This document shows positions 25,850 through 34,071 of a stretch of 64,000 nt of DNA, piece by piece (position 1 is the stretch's first letter; every line of letters starts with the position of its first letter). Position numbers and translations under genes: made by a program. The notes below the pieces were generated by a model, which saw only the letters and a program-made list of their open reading frames with translations, ran no database searches and had not been told where the DNA came from. The stretch covers positions 66,193 to 130,192 of the forward strand of contig BEHV01000005.1 of NCBI GenBank assembly GCA_002898315.1. The letters run 5' to 3'. This DNA comes from a bacterium HR19. GTDB taxonomy: Bacteria; Calescibacteriota; Calescibacteriia; Calescibacteriales; Calescibacteriaceae.

Positions 25850-26797
25850 ATGCCAAGAAAGGAAAAACTAAATAAGAAAACAGAAAATCAAAATGAGATA
25901 GAAAGAGAAGACGATGATAAGAACAAAGAGATTTTTGAGAAAATTCCTTATGTTGTTGAATTTATCAGCTATATCTCAGCAAGAAATTTTTCAGATAACA
26001 CAAAGAGAGCTTATATATCTGACCTCGTAGATTTTTTCAAATTTATCAAGAAACATATTGAAAACATCAGAACAGAAGATATAGAAAACTACATAAAGTA
26101 TCTTGTAGAATCAGGGAAAGAAGATACTACTGTGGAAAGAAAACTCGCAACTCTGAAATCATTTTTCAGATTCCTTGAGGAGAAGAATATAATAAAATTC
26201 AATCCAGCAGAAATAATCCCTTTCAGAAAAAGGAAAAAGAAAATTCCAGATTCACTAGATGAAGATGAAGCACTTGAAATTATTGAAGCCGAGAAGAAAA
26301 GAGATAGAGCTATTTTAGCTATGCTTTATGGATGCGGACTCAGAATATCGGAACTTGCCAACCTTAAAAAAGAAAACATAATGGGAAAATTCCTGAAAAT
26401 CAAAGGTAAAGGAGGAAAATGGAGAGTGATACCAATACCAAACACATCAAAAGAAATTCTTGAAGATTACATAAAAGAAAGAGAGAAACTAAATCCGAGA
26501 ACTGATTTCATATTCTTGAACAAATTCGGTCAAAAACTTTCAGAAAGGTATATAAGAGAGATAGTCAGATTAAATGGAGCTTTAAAAACAGGAAAGAGGG
26601 TATGGCCCCATCTTTTACGCCACTCATACGCCACTCACCTTCTCAAAAACGGAGTAGATATAAGAATAATTCAAGAGCTACTCGGACACTCCTCAATAAA
26701 TACAACTCAAAAATACACACACGCAGATATAGATTATATCATGAAGGTTTATAGGAACTTCCATCCGCGCGAGAAAGAAGATAATCAGAAAGATTAA
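25850..26797 (+). CDS. Tyrosine recombinase, XerC/XerD-like
   Basis: Site-specific recombinase of 315 aa, probably for chromosome dimer resolution at dif. After a charged N-terminal extension (about 30 aa) comes the SAM-like core-binding domain (about 40-125). The catalytic domain has the first Arg in YGCGLRISELANL, HLLRHSYATHLLKNG (His-x2-Arg), LGHSSINTTQKYTHAD with the nucleophilic Tyr, and a Lys in the beta-hairpin KIKGKGGKWR. All active-site residues are present. No attachment sites, phage genes or cassettes surround it, which fits a housekeeping Xer better than an integrase. XerC, XerD and single-Xer types cannot be told apart here. Confidence 0.87.
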   Translation: MPRKEKLNKKTENQNEIEREDDDKNKEIFEKIPYVVEFISYISARNFSDNTKRAYISDLVDFFKFIKKHIENIRTEDIENYIKYLVESGKEDTTVERKLATLKSFFRFLEEKNIIKFNPAEIIPFRKRKKKIPDSLDEDEALEIIEAEKKRDRAILAMLYGCGLRISELANLKKENIMGKFLKIKGKGGKWRVIPIPNTSKEILEDYIKEREKLNPRTDFIFLNKFGQKLSERYIREIVRLNGALKTGKRVWPHLLRHSYATHLLKNGVDIRIIQELLGHSSINTTQKYTHADIDYIMKVYRNFHPREKEDNQKD

Positions 26798-26822
26798 ATT
26801 CACAAAAGCTCTGGCTAACAAA

Positions 26823-27239
26823 TTATTTTCTTCTCGTCAGAGAAATCGGCCATGGTTCAGGAATAGCGAGGAAAATAAGAGCAGACCCCATAAGTCCCAT
26901 ATTTTTCATAAACTGAATCATCTGCATCATCTTCATCTGTGGGTCTTGCTCAGCCCAGAAGTTATGCATAATCAAAGTTACAGGAATAAAGAAAGCGACA
27001 AGCGAGAGGACTCCAATCCACGGCATAAAGCCGGTGAGGATGGTAAAGCCACCAACAATAAGCAGTATTCCGGCAACAATCACTCCCGCTTCCGGCATAA
27101 AACTGAACTTTGAGGCAGCATATTGGCTCATCATCTTGAATTTAGTGAAGTGTTGTACCCCAGCCATGATGTAATATAAACCCAATATTATCCTTCCGAT
27201 CAGAAACCCTACATTTTTTAACCATTTTAGTCCTTCCAT
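26823..27239 (-). CDS. DoxX family membrane protein
   Basis: A 138-aa protein with four hydrophobic helices (about residues 8-26, 50-68, 73-92 and 110-128). IGRIILGLYYIMAGVQHFTKF at the N-terminus and AGILLIVGGFTILTGFMPWIGVL in the middle match the DoxX family, small quinone- or thiol-linked membrane proteins of poorly known function. The ATG has a clear ribosome-binding site, AAAGGAGG. It is last in a three-gene set with the CDGSH protein and a Crp-family regulator, which suggests an oxidative or redox role, though this is inference from neighbours. Confidence 0.8.
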   Translation of the reverse strand: MEGLKWLKNVGFLIGRIILGLYYIMAGVQHFTKFKMMSQYAASKFSFMPEAGVIVAGILLIVGGFTILTGFMPWIGVLSLVAFFIPVTLIMHNFWAEQDPQMKMMQMIQFMKNMGLMGSALIFLAIPEPWPISLTRRK

Positions 27240-27271
27240 ATTTCAACTGCCTCCTTTCAAATCTTGACACT

Positions 27272-27487
27272 TTATCCTTCCTTGATTTTTTCTATTTTTA
27301 CCTCGTATCTTTTTCCATCTTCGTCGTAAAAGTATAGTTTTCCTTCTTGCTCGACTCTTGTCTTTTTGTGTTTTCCAGAGCAGTAAGGTGGATTATCTGT
27401 CAGACCGCATCTACATATCCACACACTTTCTCCACCTACCTTTATCTCTATTGGAGAATTGTCTTTTCTTATTATTATTCTTGCCAT
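27272..27487 (-). CDS. CDGSH-type iron-sulfur domain protein
   Basis: A 71-aa protein made almost entirely of one CDGSH iron-sulfur domain: CRCGLTDNPPYCSGKH has the three Cys and one His that hold a redox-active, pH-labile 2Fe-2S cluster. It is cytoplasmic, with no signal or membrane segment. Bacterial members are short electron or cluster carriers of uncertain partner. Its first 13 bp overlap the end of the Crp-family gene, so translation is probably coupled. It has no ribosome-binding site of its own. Confidence 0.88.
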   Translation of the reverse strand: MARIIIRKDNSPIEIKVGGESVWICRCGLTDNPPYCSGKHKKTRVEQEGKLYFYDEDGKRYEVKIEKIKEG

Positions 27488-28071
27488 AGCAGTTTTTTAT
27501 TTTTATCATTCTCTAACTCTTTTTCTGTGATATATAACACAATCTTCTTTCTTTTTCTTTTTACTTTTCCTTTATCTTCAAGAACTTTGAGAGTTTTTGT
27601 AACACACTCACGGGTTGCACCTACAAAAGACGCTATCTCTTCATGAGAAAATGAAAGCTCAACATATTTGTGACTTTTTTTACCCAGCTTTTGAGCTATG
27701 TAATAAATTATCTCCTCCGTCCTCTCCTCAAGAGGTAAAAAAGAGAAATCTCTTATTCTCCTTTTGTATAGGTTGTTCTTCTTTATAAGGTTTTCAATTA
27801 TGATAGCACTTATACTTGGCTTTAACTTCTTTATCTCTTCTTTTGAGATAAAAACAATTTTGCAATCTTCAACACATTCTGCCCATTCCTCGGAGAGTCC
27901 GTCAAATCTTCCAAAAACCTCTCCCTCCGAAAGAATATCAATAGATATTTCTTTCCCGTTCTTATCTAAAAAGTATATTTTCACTTTCCCTTCCTTTATA
28001 ACCATCACTCCTTCTATTTCATCATAAGGTGTATAAACGAGTTCTCCCTTTCTGAAACTCAAAACTTTCAT
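27475..28071 (-). CDS. Crp/Fnr-family transcriptional regulator
   Basis: A 198-aa regulator, somewhat shorter than the usual 210-240. The N-terminal half is a compact cNMP-type beta roll (GVMVIKEGKVKIYFLDKNGKEISIDILSEGEVFG). The C-terminal winged helix contains SHEEIASFVGATRECVTKTLKVLEDKG, the recognition helix region typical of Crp/Fnr. The N-terminal Cys cluster of FNR is absent, so it is not an oxygen-sensing FNR of the standard kind; the effector is unknown. It overlaps the CDGSH gene and probably controls this set or redox genes. The ATG is 9 nt after a TAAAAT box, with no ribosome-binding site. Confidence 0.85.
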   Translation of the reverse strand: MKVLSFRKGELVYTPYDEIEGVMVIKEGKVKIYFLDKNGKEISIDILSEGEVFGRFDGLSEEWAECVEDCKIVFISKEEIKKLKPSISAIIIENLIKKNNLYKRRIRDFSFLPLEERTEEIIYYIAQKLGKKSHKYVELSFSHEEIASFVGATRECVTKTLKVLEDKGKVKRKRKKIVLYITEKELENDKNKKLLWQE

Positions 28072-28080
28072 TTCATTTAA

Positions 28081-28086
28081 ATTTTA
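28081..28086 (-). promoter_or_regulatory. Putative -10 box (TAAAAT) of the Crp-family gene
   Basis: TAAAAT within TATAAAATTTAAATG on the minus strand, 9 nt before the ATG at 28071. It is among the clearest of the recurrent start-proximal boxes. Confidence 0.45.
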
Positions 28087-28134
28087 TATGAAGAAGTAGA
28101 AATGTTTTGTCGTTCAAAAAAGTGTAGAAAATCA

Positions 28135-29403
28135 TCATCTCAGAATTTGATTTTTCTCTCTGATGAGCTTGATGTAAAAGATAAAAGAAAATATAATTGC
28201 AAGAAACAGAGGAGAAGATGTAAATAGCCAGAACTCCGAAGGTGAATTTTTGAACATATCAAACATAGCTCCACCAAAATACTTGCCAACCGACCATCCG
28301 ACTGTCTCAATAAATTCAGAGAATCCAAGGTATAAACCTTTCCTGCCCGTTGGGGATTCATCCATAACTATGATAGATGAGAAAGTCATAAAAATTATCT
28401 CTCCAAGGGTTAGTATAATCACGCAGAAAGCAAGCCAGAAAAAGCTCTTAAAAACCGCAAAAAGATTAAAAGAGGCAAAATAAAATATTATTCCAGCACA
28501 CATAGCTTTGAGTTTATCTCGTCTTTCCTTTATCAGGTATTTTAAAATAAAGTTTATGATTGGGAACTGAAACAAAACAACAAAAAGTCCGTTTATTGTG
28601 AAAAAATATCCGATTTCCCTGTTTGAAAATCCAATAAAGCTCGCATAAACAGGAAAGGAGTTCAAAAATTGTGAGACGACAACAAAAGAGAAAAATAAAG
28701 AGATAAAAAAAGGCATAAAAAAGGTGTCAGAAATAGGAGAAAACATCTCAACAATAAAAGATTTTTTTAACTCGTTCAAATGCTGATACCCATTTTCTGC
28801 TGATGAAGATTTTGGAAAATTTTCCACCTCAACTTTTCTCAATGGAATCAAACAGAAGATAAGAAGAAAAGAGAGAATAGATGAAATGAAAAATAAGAGA
28901 GAAAAAGAGAACTCTGAAATAAAACCTCCTAAAATAGGTCCGAGCGAAAAACCTATGTTTATTCCGACTCTCACAATACTCAAAACATAAGGTTTCTTTT
29001 CCTCGTCAAGATGGCTTATTATAGTGTTAGAAGAAGTTACTATCAGCGAAAAACCAAAGGAATTGAGAATGAGCGGAACCTGAAAATATATGAGATGAGC
29101 GGAAAAGTGTATAAGAAATGCAACAGAGAGCAAAGCAAAAGACCTCATAACTATTCCTAAAAGAAGAATCCTCCTCGCCCCCACTTTATCTGATAAAAAA
29201 CCAGAAGGAATTCTGGCAATAGCTCCGATAAGAGTTGATATTCCCGTCAGCAGACCAACACTCCCCATATTGTATCCACTGCCAAAAAAATATATGTTCA
29301 AGAAAGGAAGAGATACAGAGAACACAGCAGCAGATAATCCTCTCAAAAAAGCAAGAGCTAAAACCATGATTATATAGCAAGCAAAAATAAATACAAAAAT
29401 CAA
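28135..29403 (-). CDS. Major facilitator superfamily transporter
   Basis: A 422-aa membrane carrier with about twelve hydrophobic helices. The loop between helices 2 and 3 has the MFS motif as GFLSDKVGARRILLLG, and the N-terminal half reads IGAIARIPSGFLSDK as in drug or sugar efflux members; helix 4-5 has GINIGFSLGPILGGF. The substrate is unknown. It follows the OppB-like permease gene by 22 bp on the same strand, so the two may share a transcript although they belong to different transport classes. Confidence 0.85.
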   Translation of the reverse strand: MIFVFIFACYIIMVLALAFLRGLSAAVFSVSLPFLNIYFFGSGYNMGSVGLLTGISTLIGAIARIPSGFLSDKVGARRILLLGIVMRSFALLSVAFLIHFSAHLIYFQVPLILNSFGFSLIVTSSNTIISHLDEEKKPYVLSIVRVGINIGFSLGPILGGFISEFSFSLLFFISSILSFLLIFCLIPLRKVEVENFPKSSSAENGYQHLNELKKSFIVEMFSPISDTFFMPFFISLFFSFVVVSQFLNSFPVYASFIGFSNREIGYFFTINGLFVVLFQFPIINFILKYLIKERRDKLKAMCAGIIFYFASFNLFAVFKSFFWLAFCVIILTLGEIIFMTFSSIIVMDESPTGRKGLYLGFSEFIETVGWSVGKYFGGAMFDMFKNSPSEFWLFTSSPLFLAIIFSFIFYIKLIREKNQILR

Positions 29404-29425
29404 CTGAAAATCTTTGACAAAAATC

Positions 29426-30328
29426 CTATCTCATTCTCGGATCAAGCATTCTTATAATCTTATCAACTGTGAAGTTTATCATAACCCATAAAGATGATAT
29501 AGTAAAAACGCAAGCGTATATCAGAGGGAAATCACGAGAAATAACCGATTCAACAGTAAGCAGTCCTATCCCCGGAAAAGAAAAAAGCGTTTCGGTTATA
29601 ACAGTTCCAGAAAGCAAAACACCCGCCTGTATTCCAATAACAGTCATTATTCCGGGCATGATAAATCTTATTATGTGGAAGATTCTCCTCCATCCACTTA
29701 CTCCCTTCGCCTTCAGAAAAAGGTAAAAATCGGAGTTCAAAAATTCGTCTGAAAGGTTTTTCATGAACCTGCCAGTAACCACAGAAAGAGATACGCTCAA
29801 AGTCAAAGCCGGAAGGAATATACCTCTCGGTGAATCAAATCCAGAAACAGGGAAGATTTTCAGTTTCACAGATAAAACTATAATAAGCATCAGACCAAGC
29901 CAGAAGTTAGGAATAGACCACAAAATAGTTGTTATAGTGGTGATTATATCTTCGGCTCCCCTGAACTTGAAATAAAGTAAAAATATAAATGTTCCAAAAA
30001 TCAGAGCGAGTGATATAGATGAAAATGCGAGAATAAAGGTATTTTTCAATCTCTCTTTCAATATGTCTTTTACTTTTTGATTTGTGTAAAGCGAATTACC
30101 GAAGTTAAGTGTAGCAACACTTATGATGGTTTGAATATACCTTTGGAGGAGCGGTTTATCAAGGTTGAGTTCTTTTCTTAATTTTTCTACTTCTTCTGGG
30201 GGAGCGAAATCTCCTGCTATAAGCCTAGCGGGGTCTCCCGGCATAGCAGAAATTATGAAAAAAACAGCGGTTATTATAAGAAATAGAGTCAAAACCGCCT
30301 TGAAAACGTCTCCTGCAAATTTTACCAT
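29426..30328 (-). CDS. ABC transporter permease, OppB/DppB family
   Basis: Inner-membrane permease (300 aa) of a peptide/nickel-type ABC importer. The N-terminal segment FFIISAMPGDPARLIAG is the family hallmark, followed by the LNLDKPLLQRY loop, six hydrophobic helices and the cytoplasmic loop that docks the ATPase (FLKAKGVSGWRRIFHII, an EAA-like region). The second permease, ATPases and binding protein are not beside it: MFS lies downstream and a DNA methyltransferase upstream. It may therefore be a remnant or the product of a split operon. The ATG has no ribosome-binding site. Confidence 0.87.
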   Translation of the reverse strand: MVKFAGDVFKAVLTLFLIITAVFFIISAMPGDPARLIAGDFAPPEEVEKLRKELNLDKPLLQRYIQTIISVATLNFGNSLYTNQKVKDILKERLKNTFILAFSSISLALIFGTFIFLLYFKFRGAEDIITTITTILWSIPNFWLGLMLIIVLSVKLKIFPVSGFDSPRGIFLPALTLSVSLSVVTGRFMKNLSDEFLNSDFYLFLKAKGVSGWRRIFHIIRFIMPGIMTVIGIQAGVLLSGTVITETLFSFPGIGLLTVESVISRDFPLIYACVFTISSLWVMINFTVDKIIRMLDPRMR

Positions 30329-30366
30329 ACAAATTGAAAAATAGGTTTATTTTAATAGAATTTTAC

Positions 30367-31626
30367 TCAGTTTAACTTTTTCAAAATCACAATGTATTCA
30401 TATTTCATAGTTGAGTCCTTTATTCCTCTTATGTTTGATGGAGAATTTTTGTGTGGCATTCTCTTGCGTGATATTTCCCTGATGATTGTTATTTGATGTT
30501 CAAATCCCTCGGCGGAAAAGAAATCCACCGAAATTTTATCCGTTGGTAGTTCCAATCCTTTGACCTTTCGGTTGCCTACTACAAAGCAGACGAGACCATC
30601 TCTCTTTACCTTTTGAGATATGATACGAATAGAATAGTATAAATCTTCGTAATACGAAAAAACTTCTTTCGCCCTTTTTCTATCTTCAATCGCTATTTTC
30701 TCTATATACTTATAGAGGATTTCAGAAGGCAAATTATAGTGGATTTCCCTGATTTTCGCTCCGAGTGATACTTTATCTACATCTTTTTCTATACCTAACC
30801 ACCTTAAAGGCAGTTTTGAAAATTGACCATATGCAACAGTTGTTCTTGAGTCACCATAAGGCGGAGAAGTAATTACAAGGTCTATTGATTCATCTTCTAA
30901 TGGTATTCCGTTTAAGATGTCTCTTTCTTCTAATATCAGAATAGTTTTGGTGGGAGGAAAATTTTCATAAAACCGCACGAGCAATCCGATATTTTTTAGA
31001 GCAATTTCTTTGAATATCTTCAGAACTCTTATACTATTGTTTTCCCTTTTTCTCACCAACTTGAACTCGTCATATCTGGCTTTTGAAACCCTTCTTACCG
31101 TATCTGAAAAAACTACCTTGAAAAAATCTCTTGCCACACTATCCTCTATTTTGAATATTGATTGTCTTAGACGTGATAAATCTTTTACTACTTCTTTATC
31201 AAACCAATAATAAATATTATCAAACTCAAGAAATTCTGGCTTTTGATTCTTGAAATCTTGAATAATGTGTTCTAACACTTCTAAAAGCAAATTTGATTTA
31301 ATCGGGGTTGTTCTTACTTTTGCAATCAGCACTGCCAAAGGGTTTATATCATATCCTATAAAGTTTCTTCCACTGATTAGGCATTCAACTGCGGAAACTC
31401 CCGAGCCCATAAATGGGTCCAGCACAAAATCACCTCTTTTAGAAAACTCTTTAAGGAGTTTTCTTACTACCAAAAAATGAAACATAGCAGGGTAAGGATG
31501 TATTCCATAGACGCCTGAACTTGCAGGTATCTCTTTAAAATCAAAACTTTCATCTCTAAATCTCTTAAAAGTTAATTTTGCATACTCTTTATCTATACCT
31601 TTGCGAAAAAGCTCTATCTGCCTCAT
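30367..31626 (-). CDS. DNA methyltransferase with SPPY motif (N4-cytosine or N6-adenine type)
   Basis: A 419-aa DNA amino-methyltransferase. The SAM-binding motif comes first, VLDPFMGSGVSAVE near residue 60, and the catalytic motif TSPPYGDS much later, near 265, with about 200 residues between that may hold the target-recognition part (alpha-like order). SPPY is commoner in N4-cytosine enzymes. I use the ATG at 31626: it overlaps the stop of the upstream small gene as ATGA, which indicates translational coupling; the frame is open 10 codons further upstream. No restriction endonuclease is recognisable nearby, so it may be an orphan methyltransferase. Confidence 0.82.
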   Translation of the reverse strand: MRQIELFRKGIDKEYAKLTFKRFRDESFDFKEIPASSGVYGIHPYPAMFHFLVVRKLLKEFSKRGDFVLDPFMGSGVSAVECLISGRNFIGYDINPLAVLIAKVRTTPIKSNLLLEVLEHIIQDFKNQKPEFLEFDNIYYWFDKEVVKDLSRLRQSIFKIEDSVARDFFKVVFSDTVRRVSKARYDEFKLVRKRENNSIRVLKIFKEIALKNIGLLVRFYENFPPTKTILILEERDILNGIPLEDESIDLVITSPPYGDSRTTVAYGQFSKLPLRWLGIEKDVDKVSLGAKIREIHYNLPSEILYKYIEKIAIEDRKRAKEVFSYYEDLYYSIRIISQKVKRDGLVCFVVGNRKVKGLELPTDKISVDFFSAEGFEHQITIIREISRKRMPHKNSPSNIRGIKDSTMKYEYIVILKKLN

Positions 31627-31859
31627 AATTTTCCTAACTCCTGAAATTCTATCCAATATTTAGCGAGTTTTTCCAGAGATTTCCTTTCATATATCATATA
31701 TATTTCGTTTGCCTTTCCTTCAAAGCGAATCAGAGCAGAACCAAAATTTCTTTCTACAAAATCTTTATCAAAATTCAATTCATTCCAAGCTTGTTCTAAT
31801 ATCTCATCTACCGAAGGAATTTCAGATTTTGCTTTCTCTAAAATATCCTTACTTCTCAC
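31623..31859 (-). CDS. Small protein coupled to the DNA methyltransferase, function unknown
   Basis: A 78-aa acidic, helical, cytoplasmic protein beginning at a GTG codon. No known motif is visible; the segment GKANEIYMIYERKSLEKLAKYW looks like a short helical hairpin. It matters because its stop overlaps the start of the methyltransferase gene (ATGA), so the two are made together. The GTG lies 7 nt after TATATT, again a leaderless-type start. It could be a specificity or regulatory subunit, or a small domain split from the methyltransferase; nothing in the sequence decides between these. Confidence 0.6.
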   Translation of the reverse strand: MRSKDILEKAKSEIPSVDEILEQAWNELNFDKDFVERNFGSALIRFEGKANEIYMIYERKSLEKLAKYWIEFQELGKL

Positions 31860-31873
31860 CTATCAAAATATAA

Positions 31874-32671
31874 TTATTTCCTACCCGAAAATTTGACTTC
31901 ATACTTTGAAGAATATCCTCGTGGAGTAAGCATGATTGAGTTTTTGACAAAAGTTGTTGAGTTCCCAATTATAACAGTGGTAAGCATACCCAAAATTGAG
32001 TCATCACCAAGTTCCCCGAGCGTTGTAATTTTTACTTTTTGCCCCTCCCTGAAAGCGCTCTTTATAAGAGCTACGGGAGTATCAGGACTCCTGTACTCCA
32101 AAATTATATCCCTCGCTCTTTCTATCTGCCATGTTCTCTTCTTGCTTTTTGGATTATATATAACTATCACGAAATCTCCCTCAGCAGCAGACCTTATTCT
32201 CTTTTCAATTACCTCCCACGGAACAAGAAGATCGCTCATTGATATTACCGCAAAGTCAAGCGAAAGCGGGGACCCTATAAGTGCAGCACAGGCGCTCGCA
32301 GCAGTAATCCCCGGAATAACCTCAACGTCAGGATTATCACCCGGCTTCCAGTCAGATTCAAGCAGAGCTTCATAAACCAAAGCTGCCATACCATATATAC
32401 CAGCATCACCAGATGATACAATAGAAACTATCTTACCTCCACGAGCTTTTTCTATTGCAAAATGAGCTCTATCTATCTCCTCTGTCATTCCCGTCTCAAA
32501 AATCTCTTTATTTTTTATCTTATCAGGAATGTTTTCCCTGAGAAGGTCAATATATGTTTCATAACCTATTATGACCTCGCTTTCTTCTATCGCATTCATA
32601 GCCCAGAAAGTCATATTTTTGAAGTCCCCCGGACCTATTCCTACAACATAAAGTTTTCCTTTCCCGTCCAT
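31874..32671 (-). CDS. cobJ: Precorrin-3B / cobalt-precorrin-3 C17-methyltransferase
   Basis: SAM-dependent enzyme of cobalamin synthesis that methylates C17 and contracts the corrin ring. The 265-aa chain fits the family: GKLYVVGIGPGDFKNMT at the N-terminus, then IGYETYIDLL, VSSGDAGIYGMA and VIPGITAASACAAL, and near 160 VIYNPKSKKRTWQ. I place the start at 32671: GGAGGTGA lies just upstream of it, whereas the longer frame would start on the ATG that belongs to that ribosome-binding site. It is the only corrin gene in the window. CobJ and CbiH types cannot be separated by eye. Confidence 0.88.
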   Translation of the reverse strand: MDGKGKLYVVGIGPGDFKNMTFWAMNAIEESEVIIGYETYIDLLRENIPDKIKNKEIFETGMTEEIDRAHFAIEKARGGKIVSIVSSGDAGIYGMAALVYEALLESDWKPGDNPDVEVIPGITAASACAALIGSPLSLDFAVISMSDLLVPWEVIEKRIRSAAEGDFVIVIYNPKSKKRTWQIERARDIILEYRSPDTPVALIKSAFREGQKVKITTLGELGDDSILGMLTTVIIGNSTTFVKNSIMLTPRGYSSKYEVKFSGRK

Positions 32672-32770
32672 AAAATTCACCTCCATTTTCTATGAATAAC
32701 CTGATCTTATTAGAATTTACAAGAGCAATTGAAAAAAATTAAATTAGTGAATAAATTTATTTTCTGTTAG

Positions 32771-33541
32771 ATGGAAGTGAAAATACTGGGAGCTTTTGGC
32801 TCAAAGTTCAAAGGTAAGAAGATGCTATCAATCCTGATTGAGAACAAAGTAATCATAGACGCGGGAAATATCGTAGAGTCGCTCGGAGAAGAATCATTCA
32901 AAATAAGCGATATACTCATCTCCCACCTTCATCTTGACCACATAGCAGACATACCGTTTCTGATAGCAGAATCATTCCCCGTGAGAGAAAAGCCACTCAA
33001 TATATGGGCGCAGAGAGAAACTCTGAACGGACTGAAAAAATACATAATGAATCAGAAGGTCTGGCCAGATTTTACAAAAATAAAACTCAGGTCAAATGTA
33101 TCATCTATAAATTATCTTGAACTCAAAATAAACGAAGTAATAAACATCAATGGACTGAAAATACTCCCTTTCAGGTCTAATCATACGGTTCCAACACTTG
33201 GCTTTATGGTTATGAAAAACGATAAATCATTTATATTTTCAGGAGATACCTATAAAAACAACGAAATTTGGGAAACAATAAACAGAGATGAAAAAATAAA
33301 ATCTCTATTTATAGATGTATCTTACCCTAAAAGAATGGCAGAACTCGGAAAGGTAGCAAAACATCTCTCAACAGATGCATTTGAAGAAGAGCTCAAAAAG
33401 CTGAAAAGAAAAATAAAAATATTTGTAATCCATGTAAAACCTGTATTCTTCAAAGAAGTTAAGAAGGAAATAAAAGACATATCTTCAAGAACCGGATTAG
33501 AAATAGAGGTGCTTGAAGATGGTGATGAGATAAAAATATAA
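32771..33541 (+). CDS. Metallo-beta-lactamase-fold hydrolase
   Basis: A 256-aa cytoplasmic hydrolase of the MBL fold. Metal ligands are visible: SHLHLDHIAD near residue 55 (HxHxDH), a His in FRSNHTVPTLG near 140, an Asp in FSGDT near 160, and a C-terminal His in FVIHVKP near 220. The pattern, including the SNHTVPTLG region, resembles RNase Z-like or class II cyclic-nucleotide phosphodiesterase relatives. The exact substrate is unknown. It heads a plus-strand run that continues with a receiver protein and pyrH. Confidence 0.82.
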   Translation: MEVKILGAFGSKFKGKKMLSILIENKVIIDAGNIVESLGEESFKISDILISHLHLDHIADIPFLIAESFPVREKPLNIWAQRETLNGLKKYIMNQKVWPDFTKIKLRSNVSSINYLELKINEVININGLKILPFRSNHTVPTLGFMVMKNDKSFIFSGDTYKNNEIWETINRDEKIKSLFIDVSYPKRMAELGKVAKHLSTDAFEEELKKLKRKIKIFVIHVKPVFFKEVKKEIKDISSRTGLEIEVLEDGDEIKI

Positions 33542-33650
33542 CAGAATAAAATCATAAAAGGTCAAAGATTTTACTGACAACAAAAAATTTTTGATGTTAA
33601 AAAAGCAAAAAGAAAAATAGAGGAGAAAAACGAATAATTTTTATGTGTAT

Positions 33651-34019
33651 ATGAAGATACTCGTAGTAGATGACCATGAGCCGATGAGAAGAATAATAAA
33701 AACAATACTGCGACAGGCAGGATTTTCAGATTCTGAAGAAGCAGTAGATGGTAAAGATGCTATAGCAAAACTCAAAGAAAAAAAATTTGATGTAGTCCTT
33801 CTTGATCAAAATATGCCGGGACTCACAGGTATAGAAGTCCTCAAAATAATAAAACAAGACCCTGAACTCAAAAACATTCCGGTAATAATGGTGACCGCAG
33901 AGACATCAAAAGAAAAGGTTATGGAGGCAATTCAACTCGGAGTATCAGATTACATAGTCAAGCCATTCACAGCAGAAATCCTTAAAAAGAAAATAGAAAG
34001 CGTGGTAAATAAAAAATAA
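33651..34019 (+). CDS. Single-domain response regulator (CheY-like)
   Basis: A 122-aa stand-alone receiver domain. It has the acidic pair in ILVVDDHEPMRR, the phosphoacceptor Asp in DVVLLDQNMPGLTG near residue 55, Thr in MVTAE, and the Lys of IVKPF. There is no output domain, so it acts by protein contact, as CheY does on the motor; fliG in the same window makes a motility role possible, but no chemotaxis gene is adjacent. I prefer the ATG at 33651; another ATG two codons upstream (33645) is equally in frame. No ribosome-binding site is visible. Confidence 0.88.
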   Translation: MKILVVDDHEPMRRIIKTILRQAGFSDSEEAVDGKDAIAKLKEKKFDVVLLDQNMPGLTGIEVLKIIKQDPELKNIPVIMVTAETSKEKVMEAIQLGVSDYIVKPFTAEILKKKIESVVNKK

Positions 34020-34071
34020 ATAACCCTGAAAAATCTCAAATCAGATAAAAATCGTTAATAAATTATCAAAA

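Noticed and set aside
25850-26797. Xer gene as an integrase of a mobile island
   Set aside because: No attachment-site repeats, phage genes or composition change surround it; housekeeping Xer is simpler.
32672-32686. Upstream ATG of cobJ
   Set aside because: That ATG is part of the sequence ATGGAGGTGA, which is the ribosome-binding site for the ATG at 32671.
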